Of a stretch of DNA of 64,000 bases, positions 1 to 10,085 are shown one piece after another. Position 1 is the stretch's first letter. Every line of letters begins with the position of its first letter. The notes below the pieces were generated by a model. That model was given only the letters and a program-made list of their open reading frames with translations, did not search any database and was not told the origin of the DNA. The stretch lies in the NCBI GenBank assembly GCA_023957385.1, contig JAMLGZ010000001.1, forward strand, positions 2,528,923 through 2,592,922. Direction: 5' to 3'. The DNA comes from Brumimicrobium sp. GTDB taxonomy: Bacteria; Bacteroidota; Bacteroidia; Flavobacteriales_D; Crocinitomicaceae. The position numbers and the translations under genes are program-made.

Positions 1-518
1 GCAACTCTCTTTCCTTGCCAAGCATCTACTATTCTATAAAATTCTTCGCTTAAATGAATACGCTCATCACTAAGATTTAATTCTTCTCCATCAATACGTG
101 TAGCGATAAGAATATTCTCAATCATATCTTCTAACCGTTTATTCTCCTGTATGGCTTGTTGAATGATATCTATCTGTTGTTCGGTTGATAATTCTTTTCG
201 TTTTAGTAGAGTCTGTAATAAAAGTTTAACAGATGCTAATGGAGTCTTTAACTCATGTGTTACAGAGAGTAAAAAGTTATTTTGCTGCTTGGAAATTTTA
301 ATTTCTTTCTGAATAGCACTACGAATTCGGAACAAACCTAAAAGAAGAATAAGGAAGAATACAATTCCCTCCCCCACTATCATCAAAATCCTTTTCTCTA
401 CAATATCGGGAGTTTCAGCTAAAGACGATAATTCATACAGATAAAATGCCCACCAAGAGAACTGAAGAATTATATAAATACTCAGTACATAAAATAAAAT
501 TACTGTTTGCCTTTTCAC
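1..518 (-). CDS. sensor histidine kinase, N-terminal part (3' end outside window)
   Basis: This is the N-terminal part of a membrane-bound two-component sensor kinase; the gene runs off the left edge, so its ATPase domain is not visible. The start is GTG at 518, because TAG and TAA lie in frame just upstream and the first internal ATG would remove the first membrane segment. Two transmembrane helices (about residues 5-28 and 44-64) flank a very short outer loop. A HisKA dimerisation domain follows, with the H-box SVTHELKTPLAS (phospho-acceptor His88). The tiny sensor loop suggests it senses the membrane or a partner protein rather than a periplasmic ligand. Its response regulator is not in the window. 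Confidence 0.85.
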   Translation of the reverse strand, partial: MKRQTVILFYVLSIYIILQFSWWAFYLYELSSLAETPDIVEKRILMIVGEGIVFFLILLLGLFRIRSAIQKEIKISKQQNNFLLSVTHELKTPLASVKLLLQTLLKRKELSTEQQIDIIQQAIQENKRLEDMIENILIATRIDGEELNLSDERIHLSEEFYRIVDAWQGKRV

Positions 519-573
519 TATAAGCTAAATTTACGCTACCTTATCTTAATTTCCAAAAATTAGAAACAAGGGA

Positions 574-2457
574 TTAACCCTCAATGTAATTTAAGAATGC
601 TTTATTGACCATTTTATTTCCTCCATGAGTTGGGTAATCTCCTGAAAAATACCAATCGCCATTATTATTTGGACAAGACTTATGCAATCCTTCTATAGTT
701 TGATAAACAAGTTTTAGTTCAGCTTTCATTCCAACAGGAGTCAACATTTGAGCTATTTTTACTGAAATTTCTTTATCCGTAAAAGGAGCATAAATTTCTT
801 TTACATAATTCTTAATTTGCTCTTTAGGATAGGATTCTTGCTCCTTACACTTTTTATAAACCTCATCTATAATGAATCCACGACCAGTTTCTTTCAACAA
901 CTCAATAGCAGCTTCAAAAGCAATAAATTCAGTCATTTTTACCATATCAATTCCATAACAATCCGGATATCTAACCTGAGGAGCAGAAGAAACCACAACA
1001 ATGCTTTTGGGTTCTAATCTATCCAACATTCGTAAGATACTTTGCTTTAAGGTTGTACCACGAACAATAGAGTCATCAATTACAACTAAATTGTCTTTCT
1101 GAGGATTAACAGTGCCGTAGGTAACATCATACACATGAGCCACCATATCATCGCGATCACTTTTTTGTGTAATAAACGTTCTCAATTTCACATCCTTTAT
1201 AGCTATTTTTTCAAATTTTGCTCTTCTATCTAAAATTTCAGAAAGATTTTTCTCATTTAACTTGCTACCTAAGGCTAGGATATCTGCTTTTTTCTTTTCA
1301 TTTACATAATCTTCTAATCCTTTCATCATACCATAGAAAGACATTTCTGCCGTGTTTGGGATAAAAGAGAAAACTGTATTATCCAAATCCCCCTCAACAC
1401 TTTCAATAATATGTGGCACTAGAAGTTGACCTAGCATTTTCCTTTCTTGATAGATATCGTTATCATTTCCTCTAGAGAAATAAATACGTTCAAAGGAACA
1501 AGCAGCACGTTGTTTTGGCTCACTAATCTTAACCTCACTTATTTGTCCATTTTTCTTAATAATTAAGGCATATCCTGGGGTTAATTCTTTAATCTTATCT
1601 TTCCTTAAATTGAATGCTGTTTGTATTACTGGTCGTTCAGATGTAACCACACACACCTCATCATCTTCATACCAAAAAGCGGGTCTAATACCATTTGGAT
1701 CTCGTAAAACAAAAGCATCTCCATGTCCTAATAAACCAGCCATAGTATAACCTCCATCCCAATCTGAAGACGCTTTTTGTAGAATTGATTGTAAATTGAG
1801 ACTTTCTCCTATTTTAGCAGAAATCTCTTTATTATTATATCCTTGCTTTTTATATAGTCGGAATAATTCTTCATTTTCAACATCAAGGTAATGTCCGATT
1901 TTTTCGAGTACAGTAACAGCATCTGATTTTTCTTTCGGATGTTGACCTAGACTTAACAAAACATCAAACAACTCATCAACATTCGTCAGATTAAAGTTTC
2001 CAGCGATAACCAAGTTACGAGTCATCCAGTTATTTTGGCGTAAAAAGGGATGACAACTTTCAATGTTTTGGGTTCCAGAGGCACCATATCTCAAGTGTCC
2101 CAGAAAAAGTTCTCCTGTAAATCCAGCATTCTTTTTCAAATAATTCACATCTCTCAGCTTACTCGGATCTTGTTCTTGGATTTCTTCAAATCGCTGGTTG
2201 ATTTTACTAAAAATCTCTTGAATAGGTTTACCGCTGATAGAGCGACTTCTAGAAATATAGCGTTCTCCTGGTGTAACATCAAATTTAATATTTGCCAAAC
2301 CTGCACCGTCTTGCCCACGATTGTGTTGTTTTTCCATCAACAAATACATCTTAGCTAAACCATAAAATGCTGTGTTGTATTTGTCTAAATAATATTCTAA
2401 AGGTTTTTTTAATCGGAGGAGTGCAATCCCACACTCGTGCTTTATTGAGTCGCTCAT
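574..2457 (-). CDS. purF: amidophosphoribosyltransferase-like protein (PurF family)
   Basis: A class II glutamine amidotransferase joined to a type I phosphoribosyltransferase, the architecture of PurF, which makes phosphoribosylamine from PRPP and glutamine in the first step of purine synthesis. The N-terminus has HECGIA, so Cys9 would be the nucleophile after removal of a short propeptide. The PRPP-binding motif VVIDDSIVRGTT lies at about residues 455-470. At 627 residues it is longer than the usual 450-510, with an extra C-terminal region. Bacteroidota commonly carry this long form, sometimes next to a standard PurF, so the exact division of labour is uncertain. It lies upstream of the kinase gene on the same strand with a 55-base gap. 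Confidence 0.82.
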   Translation of the reverse strand: MSDSIKHECGIALLRLKKPLEYYLDKYNTAFYGLAKMYLLMEKQHNRGQDGAGLANIKFDVTPGERYISRSRSISGKPIQEIFSKINQRFEEIQEQDPSKLRDVNYLKKNAGFTGELFLGHLRYGASGTQNIESCHPFLRQNNWMTRNLVIAGNFNLTNVDELFDVLLSLGQHPKEKSDAVTVLEKIGHYLDVENEELFRLYKKQGYNNKEISAKIGESLNLQSILQKASSDWDGGYTMAGLLGHGDAFVLRDPNGIRPAFWYEDDEVCVVTSERPVIQTAFNLRKDKIKELTPGYALIIKKNGQISEVKISEPKQRAACSFERIYFSRGNDNDIYQERKMLGQLLVPHIIESVEGDLDNTVFSFIPNTAEMSFYGMMKGLEDYVNEKKKADILALGSKLNEKNLSEILDRRAKFEKIAIKDVKLRTFITQKSDRDDMVAHVYDVTYGTVNPQKDNLVVIDDSIVRGTTLKQSILRMLDRLEPKSIVVVSSAPQVRYPDCYGIDMVKMTEFIAFEAAIELLKETGRGFIIDEVYKKCKEQESYPKEQIKNYVKEIYAPFTDKEISVKIAQMLTPVGMKAELKLVYQTIEGLHKSCPNNNGDWYFSGDYPTHGGNKMVNKAFLNYIEG

Positions 2458-2750
2458 TGAATTGATGTTTTTGCTTATGCAAAAATAACAGCTATTTTTT
2501 TAGTATGTCATGAAATTTAATATTAAATTACAATTTATTTGTTGTGTATTTAAGATAACAATCTCTATATATTAAAAAAATAATTGATTTTATCATTTTT
2601 CATAACTTACACACTTCAAACTAAAAAATGAGTTTCCCTACTCATAAAGCAACTTTTCAATTGAAAATCAGTTATACACATGAGATAACTTTTAAGTAAG
2701 TTTAACGTATAATTTTATTATTTAATTCTGAAGTGTCATATATTTGATTA

Positions 2751-5700
2751 ATGAATAGATACCTAAGTATATTATTTTTGTTTATTCTTTCTATATCTAC
2801 TGCTATTACTCAGGAGAATGATGTTTGGTTTCAACCAAACAGAGGACAATGGGATAGTCAAATTCTATATAGAGTATCTTTAAATCAAGGAGATTTCTTT
2901 ATTGAAAAAGATAAATTCACTTTTGCATTAAACAATCTAGGTGAAATCTACCATCATGCGCATGAAAACAATGAAGATATAGATCTAATTTCCCACCATA
3001 CAGTGTTCGCACATTTTAAGAATTCCTCATGGGAGGGAGAGGTGATAGAATCAGATTCTTCTACTTTCTATAACAATTATATCTTGGGAAATGACCAGAA
3101 TCAATGGAAATCAAAATTATATTCCTACCACAAGCTAAAATTTTTAAATTATTACCCTGGCATTCATCTCATTTTAGAAACAACTCCTTTAGCTATCAAA
3201 TATTCTTTTGAAGTAGAACCGGGTGTTGACCCTTCTATCATACAAATATTTTATGAAGGAATGGATAAGCTATCACTGAGTCAAAATGAATTATCTATTC
3301 TAACACGGTTTGGTGCTATTAAAGAGTATGGTTTGAAAGCATGGTCGGATTCTGAAAATTCAATTCCTATTAAATACGCACTTCAAGCAAATACTATCTC
3401 ATTTTTATTTCCAAATGGATATAATCAGACGGAAACATTAATCATTGACCCCTACCTTACTTTTTCAACCTTTACAGGTGCCACTTCAGACAATTGGGGT
3501 TTCACTGCAACTCCAGACAATCAAGGGAATTTATACGCAGGTGGAATTGTCTTTGGCCCCGGATATCCTACTTCCCCTGGAGCATACGACAATAGCTACA
3601 ACAGTGGATATGGTAACTATAAAATTGATATTGGAATTTCCAAATTTTCTAGTGATGGCACCCAATTAATGTACTCTACATTCCTAGGAGGAAATGGAAA
3701 TGAAACTCCAAACTCTATTATAACCAACGACCAAAATGAATTGTATATTCTGGGTGTTTCCACATCTACCAATTTCCCTACCTCTCCAGGGGCATACCAA
3801 ACAATCAACAATGGAGGAACCGTAACTACTCAAATAGCTATTAAATTTGATGGAACTGACATTATTGTATCTAAATTAAGCGCAGACGGTACCACCCTAT
3901 TAGCAAGCACCTATCTAGGAGGAACTAGTAATGACGGATTAAATATCAGTAATTTAAATTATAATTATGGGGACGTTTTTCGAGGTGATATAACTATTGA
4001 TCAAGATGGGAATATTGTGATTGCAAGCTCTACACTATCAAGTGACTTTCCTATTGTTAATGGCTCTAATACCATTTTGGGAGGGAATCAAGATGCTGTT
4101 GTCGCAAAACTAAACCCAAACCTAACATCACTGATTTGGTCAACTTACCTAGGAGGTTCTGGAGATGATGCTGGGTTTTCAATTCAAGTAAATTCTTCCA
4201 ACAATCTACTAGTGACTGGTGGTACAAAATCTACTAATCTCCCATTCTCAGGAGGTTATCTTCCGACTTACCAAGGAGGAACTTCTGATGGATACGTAGC
4301 TGAATTAGATGGGAATACCAATTCCATTATCAGAGGAACATATATTGGAACAAGTAGTTATGACCAATCATTTTTTGTGCAATTAGACAATGCTGATAGA
4401 GTATATGTTTTTGGTCAGTCCTTAGGAAACATTCCCGTTAGCTCAGGTGTTTATAGCAAACCAAATTCGGGTCAGTTCATTCAACAATACGCTGCTGATT
4501 TAACGACATTAAATTGGTCCACCCGTGTTGGCGGAGGGAATGGAGTAGTTGAAATTTCTCCTACCGCTTTTTTAGTAACCAATTGCAATGAAATTTATTA
4601 TACCGGGTGGGGAGGCTCTGTAAACTCAAGTAATTCCCAAGCTGTTGGTAGTACCACTTTTGGTTTTCCAACCACATCAGATGCCTACCAAAGCAATACC
4701 AACGGTAGTAATTTTTACATTGGGGTATTAACAGCTGATGCAACTGCTTTAAGCTATGGAACTTTTATGGGAGGAATGAACAGTAGTTATAATCACGTAG
4801 ATGGAGGTACGAGTCGTTTTGACAAACATGGTCGTATTTATCATGCTGTATGTGGTGCATGCGCAGGAAATCCAAATGGTTTTACAACCACTCCTGGTGC
4901 ATATTCAACTACCAATAACAGCTCAAACTGCAATATGGCTGCTTGGAAATTTGATTTGTACGCAATTAATTCTGCACTGTCTGTTCCGAATGCTTTAATA
5001 TGCTTGCCAGATTCTGTACATTTTACAAATACTTCACAGAATGGAGATACATATCATTGGGATTTTGGTGATGGGCATACTAGTACTCAATACGCACCTA
5101 ACCATTTCTATCCCAATACTGGCACATATGAAGTTGAATTAATTGTAAGTGATAGCCAAGGCTGTTTTGAACCCGACACTAGTGTAATAACTATTTATAT
5201 AGGTGATTTTCATGGAGGAATCACACAACCTGCCACAAAAGTTTGTCCAGGAACTCCTTTCCAATTAGAAGCTTCAGGAGGAAGTACATACAGCTGGACT
5301 CCTGCACAGTATTTGGATGACCCAACAAGTCCCACTCCTTTAGCCACCATTGATGTAACAACTGAATTTACTGTTGTTGTCTCTGATTCTTGTGGAGTCG
5401 ATACTTTAAAAGTAACTTTAGAAACATATACCCCTACAGCTGATGCTATTGATGATCAAACTATGTGTAAAGGAGATGTGATAACACTTTGGGCAGATGG
5501 AGGAGGAACTTATACTTGGACAACAAATGACATGTCTTCCATATTAAGTAATACGACAACATCTACTATTTCAATTTCTCCAACCGTAACTAGTGATTAT
5601 ACTGCAACTATCATCACCCCGGATGGATGTGAATTAAAAAAATACATTCATGTAACAGTATTCCAAGACAAACCTCATCCGGAACTATTAGATTCCCTAG

Positions 5701-6623
5701 TTATATGCAAAGGAGATAGTAAAACTGTAACAGCTACTGGCGGAGACTCTATTACATGGTATCCAAATACAGAAATCATGGCTACATCTGACACAAGTGT
5801 AGTTATTTTTGCTAGTTCAAGTAGATGGTATTATGTCGATTTTTCTAACCCATGTGGAACTGTAACGGACAGTATTTACGTGGAAGTAAAGCAAGTATTC
5901 CCAGCCATTTGTCCAGATACTACTGTTTGTCCGGGAGATCCCATTGTTTTATGGGCGACAGGTGGTATAAGTTATGTATGGACTCCAGATGATTATTTAG
6001 CTCATCCACATGATTCAATAACTACAGGTTACTCTATGCACCCAGATACCTATTACGTTCAAGTTACCGATGAAAATGGATGTTCAGAAATTGCACAAAC
6101 TAAGGTTTTTCATTATCCTGAGCCAAAGGTTTATGTAGGTTCAGATTATATAGGTTTTGCAGGCGATGAAGTGCCTCTTTCAGCACAAGGCAATAGTATG
6201 GGTAGTTATATGTGGTCTCCAACTGAATATTTATCCTGCGTCAATTGTCAAGATCCTATAGCAACTCCGCCTAGCTCCATGACATACGTAGTGACATTTA
6301 TAGATGAAAATGGTTGTAAAGCTAAAAACCAAGTCAAAATTGAATATAAAGCTATAATTTATGTTCCAAACACCTTTACTCCAGATGGAAATGGATTTAA
6401 CGATAAATTCTTTGTAGTTGGAGGAAATGTAAAAGATTTTCATTTAACAATATTCAACCGTTGGGGCGAGTTGATATTTGAAACCAATAATATGAATTCA
6501 TATTGGGATGGAACTTATAACGGTCAGAAATGCAAAGACGGAACGTATGTTTGGAAAATCACCTATACAGGGATTGATAATTTCAAAGAAGAATTAGTTG
6601 GCCACATTAATTTATTGAGGTAA
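2751..6623 (+). CDS. secreted SBBP beta-propeller/PKD protein with T9SS type B sorting domain
   Basis: A 1290-residue exported surface or secreted protein. Residues 1-20 are a signal peptide. An N-terminal domain starting WFQPNRGQWD is typical of the region preceding SBBP repeats. From about residue 240 to 760 there are repeated blades with motifs such as STYLGGSGDD, predicting a beta-propeller. A PKD domain follows near residue 765 (YHWDFGDGHTS), then several Ig-like modules each starting with a Cys-containing VCPG or MCKGD segment. The last 90 residues (VPNTFTPDGNGFNDKF ... GTYVWKITY) form the gliding-motility-associated C-terminal domain that directs type IX secretion. The ligand is unknown. 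rluE begins 3 bases after its stop. Confidence 0.9.
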   Translation: MNRYLSILFLFILSISTAITQENDVWFQPNRGQWDSQILYRVSLNQGDFFIEKDKFTFALNNLGEIYHHAHENNEDIDLISHHTVFAHFKNSSWEGEVIESDSSTFYNNYILGNDQNQWKSKLYSYHKLKFLNYYPGIHLILETTPLAIKYSFEVEPGVDPSIIQIFYEGMDKLSLSQNELSILTRFGAIKEYGLKAWSDSENSIPIKYALQANTISFLFPNGYNQTETLIIDPYLTFSTFTGATSDNWGFTATPDNQGNLYAGGIVFGPGYPTSPGAYDNSYNSGYGNYKIDIGISKFSSDGTQLMYSTFLGGNGNETPNSIITNDQNELYILGVSTSTNFPTSPGAYQTINNGGTVTTQIAIKFDGTDIIVSKLSADGTTLLASTYLGGTSNDGLNISNLNYNYGDVFRGDITIDQDGNIVIASSTLSSDFPIVNGSNTILGGNQDAVVAKLNPNLTSLIWSTYLGGSGDDAGFSIQVNSSNNLLVTGGTKSTNLPFSGGYLPTYQGGTSDGYVAELDGNTNSIIRGTYIGTSSYDQSFFVQLDNADRVYVFGQSLGNIPVSSGVYSKPNSGQFIQQYAADLTTLNWSTRVGGGNGVVEISPTAFLVTNCNEIYYTGWGGSVNSSNSQAVGSTTFGFPTTSDAYQSNTNGSNFYIGVLTADATALSYGTFMGGMNSSYNHVDGGTSRFDKHGRIYHAVCGACAGNPNGFTTTPGAYSTTNNSSNCNMAAWKFDLYAINSALSVPNALICLPDSVHFTNTSQNGDTYHWDFGDGHTSTQYAPNHFYPNTGTYEVELIVSDSQGCFEPDTSVITIYIGDFHGGITQPATKVCPGTPFQLEASGGSTYSWTPAQYLDDPTSPTPLATIDVTTEFTVVVSDSCGVDTLKVTLETYTPTADAIDDQTMCKGDVITLWADGGGTYTWTTNDMSSILSNTTTSTISISPTVTSDYTATIITPDGCELKKYIHVTVFQDKPHPELLDSLVICKGDSKTVTATGGDSITWYPNTEIMATSDTSVVIFASSSRWYYVDFSNPCGTVTDSIYVEVKQVFPAICPDTTVCPGDPIVLWATGGISYVWTPDDYLAHPHDSITTGYSMHPDTYYVQVTDENGCSEIAQTKVFHYPEPKVYVGSDYIGFAGDEVPLSAQGNSMGSYMWSPTEYLSCVNCQDPIATPPSSMTYVVTFIDENGCKAKNQVKIEYKAIIYVPNTFTPDGNGFNDKFFVVGGNVKDFHLTIFNRWGELIFETNNMNSYWDGTYNGQKCKDGTYVWKITYTGIDNFKEELVGHINLLR

Positions 6624-6626
6624 TTC

Positions 6627-7199
6627 ATGTCTTTCCATTATTATGCCATCTACAAACCTTATGACATGCTTTCCCAATTCACAGGAGAAGATGGAGTAAG
6701 TGCCTTAGGAGACCTATACCACTTCCCTAAAGATGTGTACCCGATTGGACGTTTAGATAAAGATAGTGAGGGACTTTTACTTTTAACAAATGATAATGTC
6801 TTCAAAAATAAAGTTCTTGATCCAACGAATAAGCTAGCCAAAACATATTGGGCACAGGTGGATAATGACATTACAGAAGAAGCTTGTAGAAAATTAGAAT
6901 CAGGAACTATCAGTATTAAGCATAACAAAAAGAAACATATAGTAGCACCTGCTCTGTGCAAGAAAATAGAAAATCCAGAGCTACCTGAGCGGAGTGTACC
7001 CATACGTTTTCGAAAGGATATACCAACAAGCTGGATTGCACTCACTATTCATGAAGGGAAAAATAGACAAGTTCGAAAGATGACTGCTGCTGTTGGCTTC
7101 CCCACCTTAAGATTAGTTCGCACAGCAATAGGGAAGTTACATCTGAACCAGATGAAACCCGGCGAAGTGATAAAAATCCATCCAAAAGATGTAATTTAG
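6627..7199 (+). CDS. rluE: 23S rRNA pseudouridine synthase, RsuA/RluE family
   Basis: A 190-residue pseudouridine synthase without an S4 domain, as in RluE-type enzymes that modify the 23S rRNA peptidyl-transferase region. The catalytic motif GRLDKDSEGLLLLT places the nucleophilic Asp at residue 44. The C-terminal motif EGKNRQVRKM is also typical of the RsuA family. It starts 3 bases after the stop of the large secreted protein and has no evident promoter of its own, so the two are probably co-transcribed although unrelated in function. The family is certain; the exact uridine is inferred from length and similarity to RluE. Confidence 0.85.
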   Translation: MSFHYYAIYKPYDMLSQFTGEDGVSALGDLYHFPKDVYPIGRLDKDSEGLLLLTNDNVFKNKVLDPTNKLAKTYWAQVDNDITEEACRKLESGTISIKHNKKKHIVAPALCKKIENPELPERSVPIRFRKDIPTSWIALTIHEGKNRQVRKMTAAVGFPTLRLVRTAIGKLHLNQMKPGEVIKIHPKDVI

Positions 7200-7222
7200 A
7201 GAAAAAAAACACCTAAGCCCAT

Positions 7223-7250
7223 TGATTTATAATATAATTATCTATCTTTG
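7223..7250 (+). promoter_or_regulatory. promoter of the rpsF-rpsR-rplI operon
   Basis: TTG at 7223-7225 and TATCTTTG at 7243-7250, separated by 17 bases, match the Bacteroidota primary sigma consensus (TTTG, then TAnnTTTG). Transcription would begin near 7256, about 20 bases before the rpsF ATG at 7276. This excludes the upstream in-frame ATG at 7222 as the translation start. Confidence 0.75.
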
Positions 7251-7275
7251 CACTCCAATTTATAAAAATAAATAT

Positions 7276-7632
7276 ATGACTAGTTACGAGACTGTTTTCA
7301 TTTTAACTCCCGTTTTGTCTGAAGATCAGGCAAAGGAAGCAGTAAAAAAGTACGAAGGAGAAATTAAATCCTTCAAAGGAAAAATCAAACATTCTGAAGC
7401 ATGGGGTTTGAAAAAATTAGCTTACTCTATTCAGAAAAAAACTACTGGATTCTATTTTCTAATTGAATTCGAAGGAGAAGGTGATATCATTGCTAATCTA
7501 GAATTATCTCTAAAAAGAGATGAAAGAGTATTGCGCTTCTTAACCGTGAAAATGGACAAGCACCACACTGAATGGGCTGAGAAGAGAAGAGCTAGAATGG
7601 GTAACGCTTCAACTAAAGAAGTAGAAGCTTAA
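7276..7632 (+). CDS. rpsF: 30S ribosomal protein S6
   Basis: Ribosomal protein S6, 118 residues, starting MTSYETVFILTPVLS, which is the conserved N-terminus. The reading frame extends upstream to an ATG at 7222, but that lies inside the promoter and adds non-homologous residues, so ATG 7276 is chosen. S6 binds S18 on the 30S platform, and the S18 gene follows 25 bases downstream. The usual ssb gene of other phyla is absent between them, as is normal in Bacteroidota. Confidence 0.97.
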   Translation: MTSYETVFILTPVLSEDQAKEAVKKYEGEIKSFKGKIKHSEAWGLKKLAYSIQKKTTGFYFLIEFEGEGDIIANLELSLKRDERVLRFLTVKMDKHHTEWAEKRRARMGNASTKEVEA

Positions 7633-7657
7633 TTATTAACTACAAAAATTTTAGAAC

Positions 7658-7918
7658 ATGGCACAAGATGTAAGATATCTATCACCAGTAAACATTGATA
7701 TAGTAAAAAATAAATATTGTCGTTTTAAGAAAAGCGGAATCAAATTCGTAGATTATAAGGATGCTGATTTCTTATTAAAACTTTTAAACGAACAAGGTAA
7801 AATTTTGCCTAGAAGAATCACTGGTACTTCTGCAAAATTCCAAAAGAAAGTAAACAAAGCTGTTAAACGTGCTCGTCACTTAGCTATTTTACCATACGTT
7901 GGAGACCAATTAAGATAA
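7658..7918 (+). CDS. rpsR: 30S ribosomal protein S18
   Basis: Ribosomal protein S18, 86 residues. The conserved core runs KYCRFKKSGIKFVDYKD through LLNEQGKILPRRITGTSAKFQKKV and ends RARHLAILPYV, all family hallmarks. It forms a heterodimer with S6, encoded just upstream, on the platform of the small subunit. It sits in the middle of the rpsF-rpsR-rplI operon. Confidence 0.98.
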   Translation: MAQDVRYLSPVNIDIVKNKYCRFKKSGIKFVDYKDADFLLKLLNEQGKILPRRITGTSAKFQKKVNKAVKRARHLAILPYVGDQLR

Positions 7919-7949
7919 ACCTATTTATTAACACATTAATAAGAAGAAA

Positions 7950-8396
7950 ATGGAAATCATATTAAAGAAAAATGTAGATAAACTAGGTTATAGAGACGAA
8001 ATCGTAGTAGTAAAACCTGGTTATGCTAATAACTTCTTAATCCCTCAGGGTTACGGAATAATAGCTACCCCTTCTGCAAAAAAAGCACATAGCGAAACTT
8101 TAAAGCAACGTGCACATAAAGAAGAGAAAGTAAAAGAAGAAGCTCAAGAATTAGCTGCTAAATTTGAAGGAATAGAAATCAAAGTTGGTGCTAAAGTTGG
8201 TGAGAAAGGTCATATCTTTGGATCTGTTAATACTATCCAATTATCTGAAACTTTAAAAGCTGCTGGAATTGATGTAGATAGAAAATCTATCAAAATCATT
8301 AATGAACCTATTAAAGAAGTAGGTACTTATACAGCTGTTGCAAACTTACACAAAGAAGTTTCTGTAGAATTTAATTTTGAAGTAGTAGGAGAATAA
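7950..8396 (+). CDS. rplI: 50S ribosomal protein L9
   Basis: Ribosomal protein L9, 148 residues. The N-terminal domain MEIILKKNVDKLGYRDEIV with GYANNFLIPQGY binds 23S rRNA. A long Lys/Glu-rich connecting helix follows (about residues 45-75), then the C-terminal domain with the GEKGHIFGSV motif. It is the last gene of the operon and is followed directly by a strong intrinsic terminator. Confidence 0.98.
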   Translation: MEIILKKNVDKLGYRDEIVVVKPGYANNFLIPQGYGIIATPSAKKAHSETLKQRAHKEEKVKEEAQELAAKFEGIEIKVGAKVGEKGHIFGSVNTIQLSETLKAAGIDVDRKSIKIINEPIKEVGTYTAVANLHKEVSVEFNFEVVGE

Positions 8397-8416
8397 GTTA
8401 TTCTCACAAAATACTC

Positions 8417-8449
8417 AAGCCGTTATTCAGTGAATAGCGGCTTTTTTTA
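8417..8449 (+). terminator. intrinsic terminator after rplI
   Basis: An 11-bp stem (8418-8428 with 8432-8442, one G-T pair) closes a 3-base loop and is followed by a run of seven T. It ends the ribosomal operon and overlaps the last codons of the convergent xseB gene. Confidence 0.9.
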
Positions 8450-8650
8450 TTCCTCATCCGGAGAAATAATGCGCTTAATATCCTCTTCTGTTTTATCAAG
8501 CTTCTTACGACATAAGTCAACTAATTCTTTTGCCTCCGTTACCGTCTCCGAAAGCTTATCTATTTTAATCTCTTTATTTTCTAATGCTGAAACGATTTCT
8601 TTTAAACGTTGCAACGCTTTCTCATAAGAGGTTTCTTCAATTATTCCCAT
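8447..8650 (-). CDS. xseB: exodeoxyribonuclease VII small subunit
   Basis: A 67-residue XseB protein. The helix-rich sequence has the family pattern SYEKALQRLKEIVSALE, with conserved spacing of Leu and Glu residues, and forms the small subunit that multimerises on XseA. The gene overlaps the end of xseA by 14 bases, so translation is probably coupled. Exonuclease VII degrades single-stranded DNA from both ends. The 3' end lies in the T-tract of the convergent rplI terminator. Confidence 0.95.
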   Translation of the reverse strand: MGIIEETSYEKALQRLKEIVSALENKEIKIDKLSETVTEAKELVDLCRKKLDKTEEDIKRIISPDEE

Positions 8651-10025
8651 GATCTAATTCTGTTTTTGATATTATTTTACTTACTAATAATGAATTGGAA
8701 GCTAATGTTCTCATCTCATCCCCTATCTGTACATCTACATCCCTCACATCTTGATCTCCAATTGTTGAGATAGTAAAGCCAGCAGATAAAATTTTTAATG
8801 GATTCAACAGCGCCAACAACTCTTCTTGATTACTCAGATTTATTCTTTCTCTTTCCAGCTGATTCAAACTTAAATTAAATATACGTTCTTGTTGCAACTC
8901 TAATCCACTTACTTCTCGATGCAACAAACGCTGAAGCTCTGTTGTTAAGTCATGACTAAGGTCCATTAAATCAGATTTCTCACTATATACATATTCTCTT
9001 GATTTTTCTGAAATCTCAAAGCCAAATTCTCTAAAAGTCTGCTTCCAATATTGGATGAGTTCTCTTACATAATGAGTCAGATAATTGTTATAATGTAAGA
9101 ATTCTTCTCTCGCTCCCCCTAAGTCTTGTAGAGAAAGTTGTATAGTCTTATCATATAATTCACGCATTATTTTTTGGAACGATTGAACTCCATACTGAAT
9201 AAATTGGCCAACCGCTGTGGGCGTTATAAAGTGTTGCCTTGCCACTAAGTCCGATACAACCTCATCGGTTTCGTGACCTATCCCTGTAAGTACAGGCAAA
9301 CGAGATAAACAAATTTCCTTCGCTATCCGATAATCATCAAACAAAGCTAAATCCATTTTACTCCCTCCTCCTCTCAAAATTGCGATCACATCCACGTCAT
9401 AACAATTAGCTTCTTTGATTGCATCTACAATTCCAGGTATAGCAGTTTCCCCTTGAACACTCACCGGGAATATCTTAACCTTAAATTTATTAAAGTCATA
9501 ATTGACAAATAATTCGTTTTGGAAGTCACGAAATCCAGATGTTTCTGGAGAACCTATCAAAGCAATACGCTTAATGATAGTAGGCAAACGGATATCTTGC
9601 TGATTTAAAAAAATGCCTTCATTTTGAAGTTTTTTAATCACTTCCTGTCGCTTCCTTTCAATCTCCCCATAAGAATATGATGGATCAATGGCACGAATAT
9701 TAATCTTTAGTCCATAAATCGAATGATATTCCAACTTAACATTCAACAAAGCCTTATTTCCAGGTTGCAAAATGCCTAGTACTTCTTTTAAACCTATTTT
9801 TTCAACAACAGAAGCATAAGTTGTGGCCCAAATAACGGCAGAACTAATTGCTGTTGTTTTATCATTCATACTGTCTGCTAACTCCAAATAAAAATGCCCA
9901 CTTTTCTGATTTACTTTTACAATCTCAGCAGTAATCCAATAATCCTGAGATCCAAAATGCTTCATCACATGCCTTTCAAAGGCTTGATTCAATTGGGTTA
10001 ATGTATATATTTTTCGTTCAGACAA
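8637..10025 (-). CDS. xseA: exodeoxyribonuclease VII large subunit
   Basis: A 462-residue XseA catalytic subunit. An N-terminal OB-fold (about residues 5-110) binds single-stranded DNA. The nuclease domain has IALIGSPETSGFRDF and ILRGGGSKMDLALFDDYRIA, then LTGIGHETDEVVSDLVA, all family signatures near residues 150-285. A long coiled-coil region (about 300-400) packs with XseB. It is upstream of and overlaps xseB. The gene diverges from the small membrane protein at 10103. Confidence 0.97.
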   Translation of the reverse strand: MSERKIYTLTQLNQAFERHVMKHFGSQDYWITAEIVKVNQKSGHFYLELADSMNDKTTAISSAVIWATTYASVVEKIGLKEVLGILQPGNKALLNVKLEYHSIYGLKINIRAIDPSYSYGEIERKRQEVIKKLQNEGIFLNQQDIRLPTIIKRIALIGSPETSGFRDFQNELFVNYDFNKFKVKIFPVSVQGETAIPGIVDAIKEANCYDVDVIAILRGGGSKMDLALFDDYRIAKEICLSRLPVLTGIGHETDEVVSDLVARQHFITPTAVGQFIQYGVQSFQKIMRELYDKTIQLSLQDLGGAREEFLHYNNYLTHYVRELIQYWKQTFREFGFEISEKSREYVYSEKSDLMDLSHDLTTELQRLLHREVSGLELQQERIFNLSLNQLERERINLSNQEELLALLNPLKILSAGFTISTIGDQDVRDVDVQIGDEMRTLASNSLLVSKIISKTELDHGNN

Positions 10026-10085
10026 GAATAGTATATTTAATTTCTAAGTTAATCATTTTTCACAAGAAACACTCAAAATATTTTC

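Noticed and set aside
2739..2746. TATATTTG just before the ATG at 2751 as a promoter
   Set aside because: It would start transcription at or after the start codon and has no -33 partner; in such AT-rich DNA the match is probably chance.
7222..7275. Upstream ATG at 7222 as the start of rpsF
   Set aside because: It lies within the promoter, upstream of the expected transcription start, and adds residues not found in S6 proteins.
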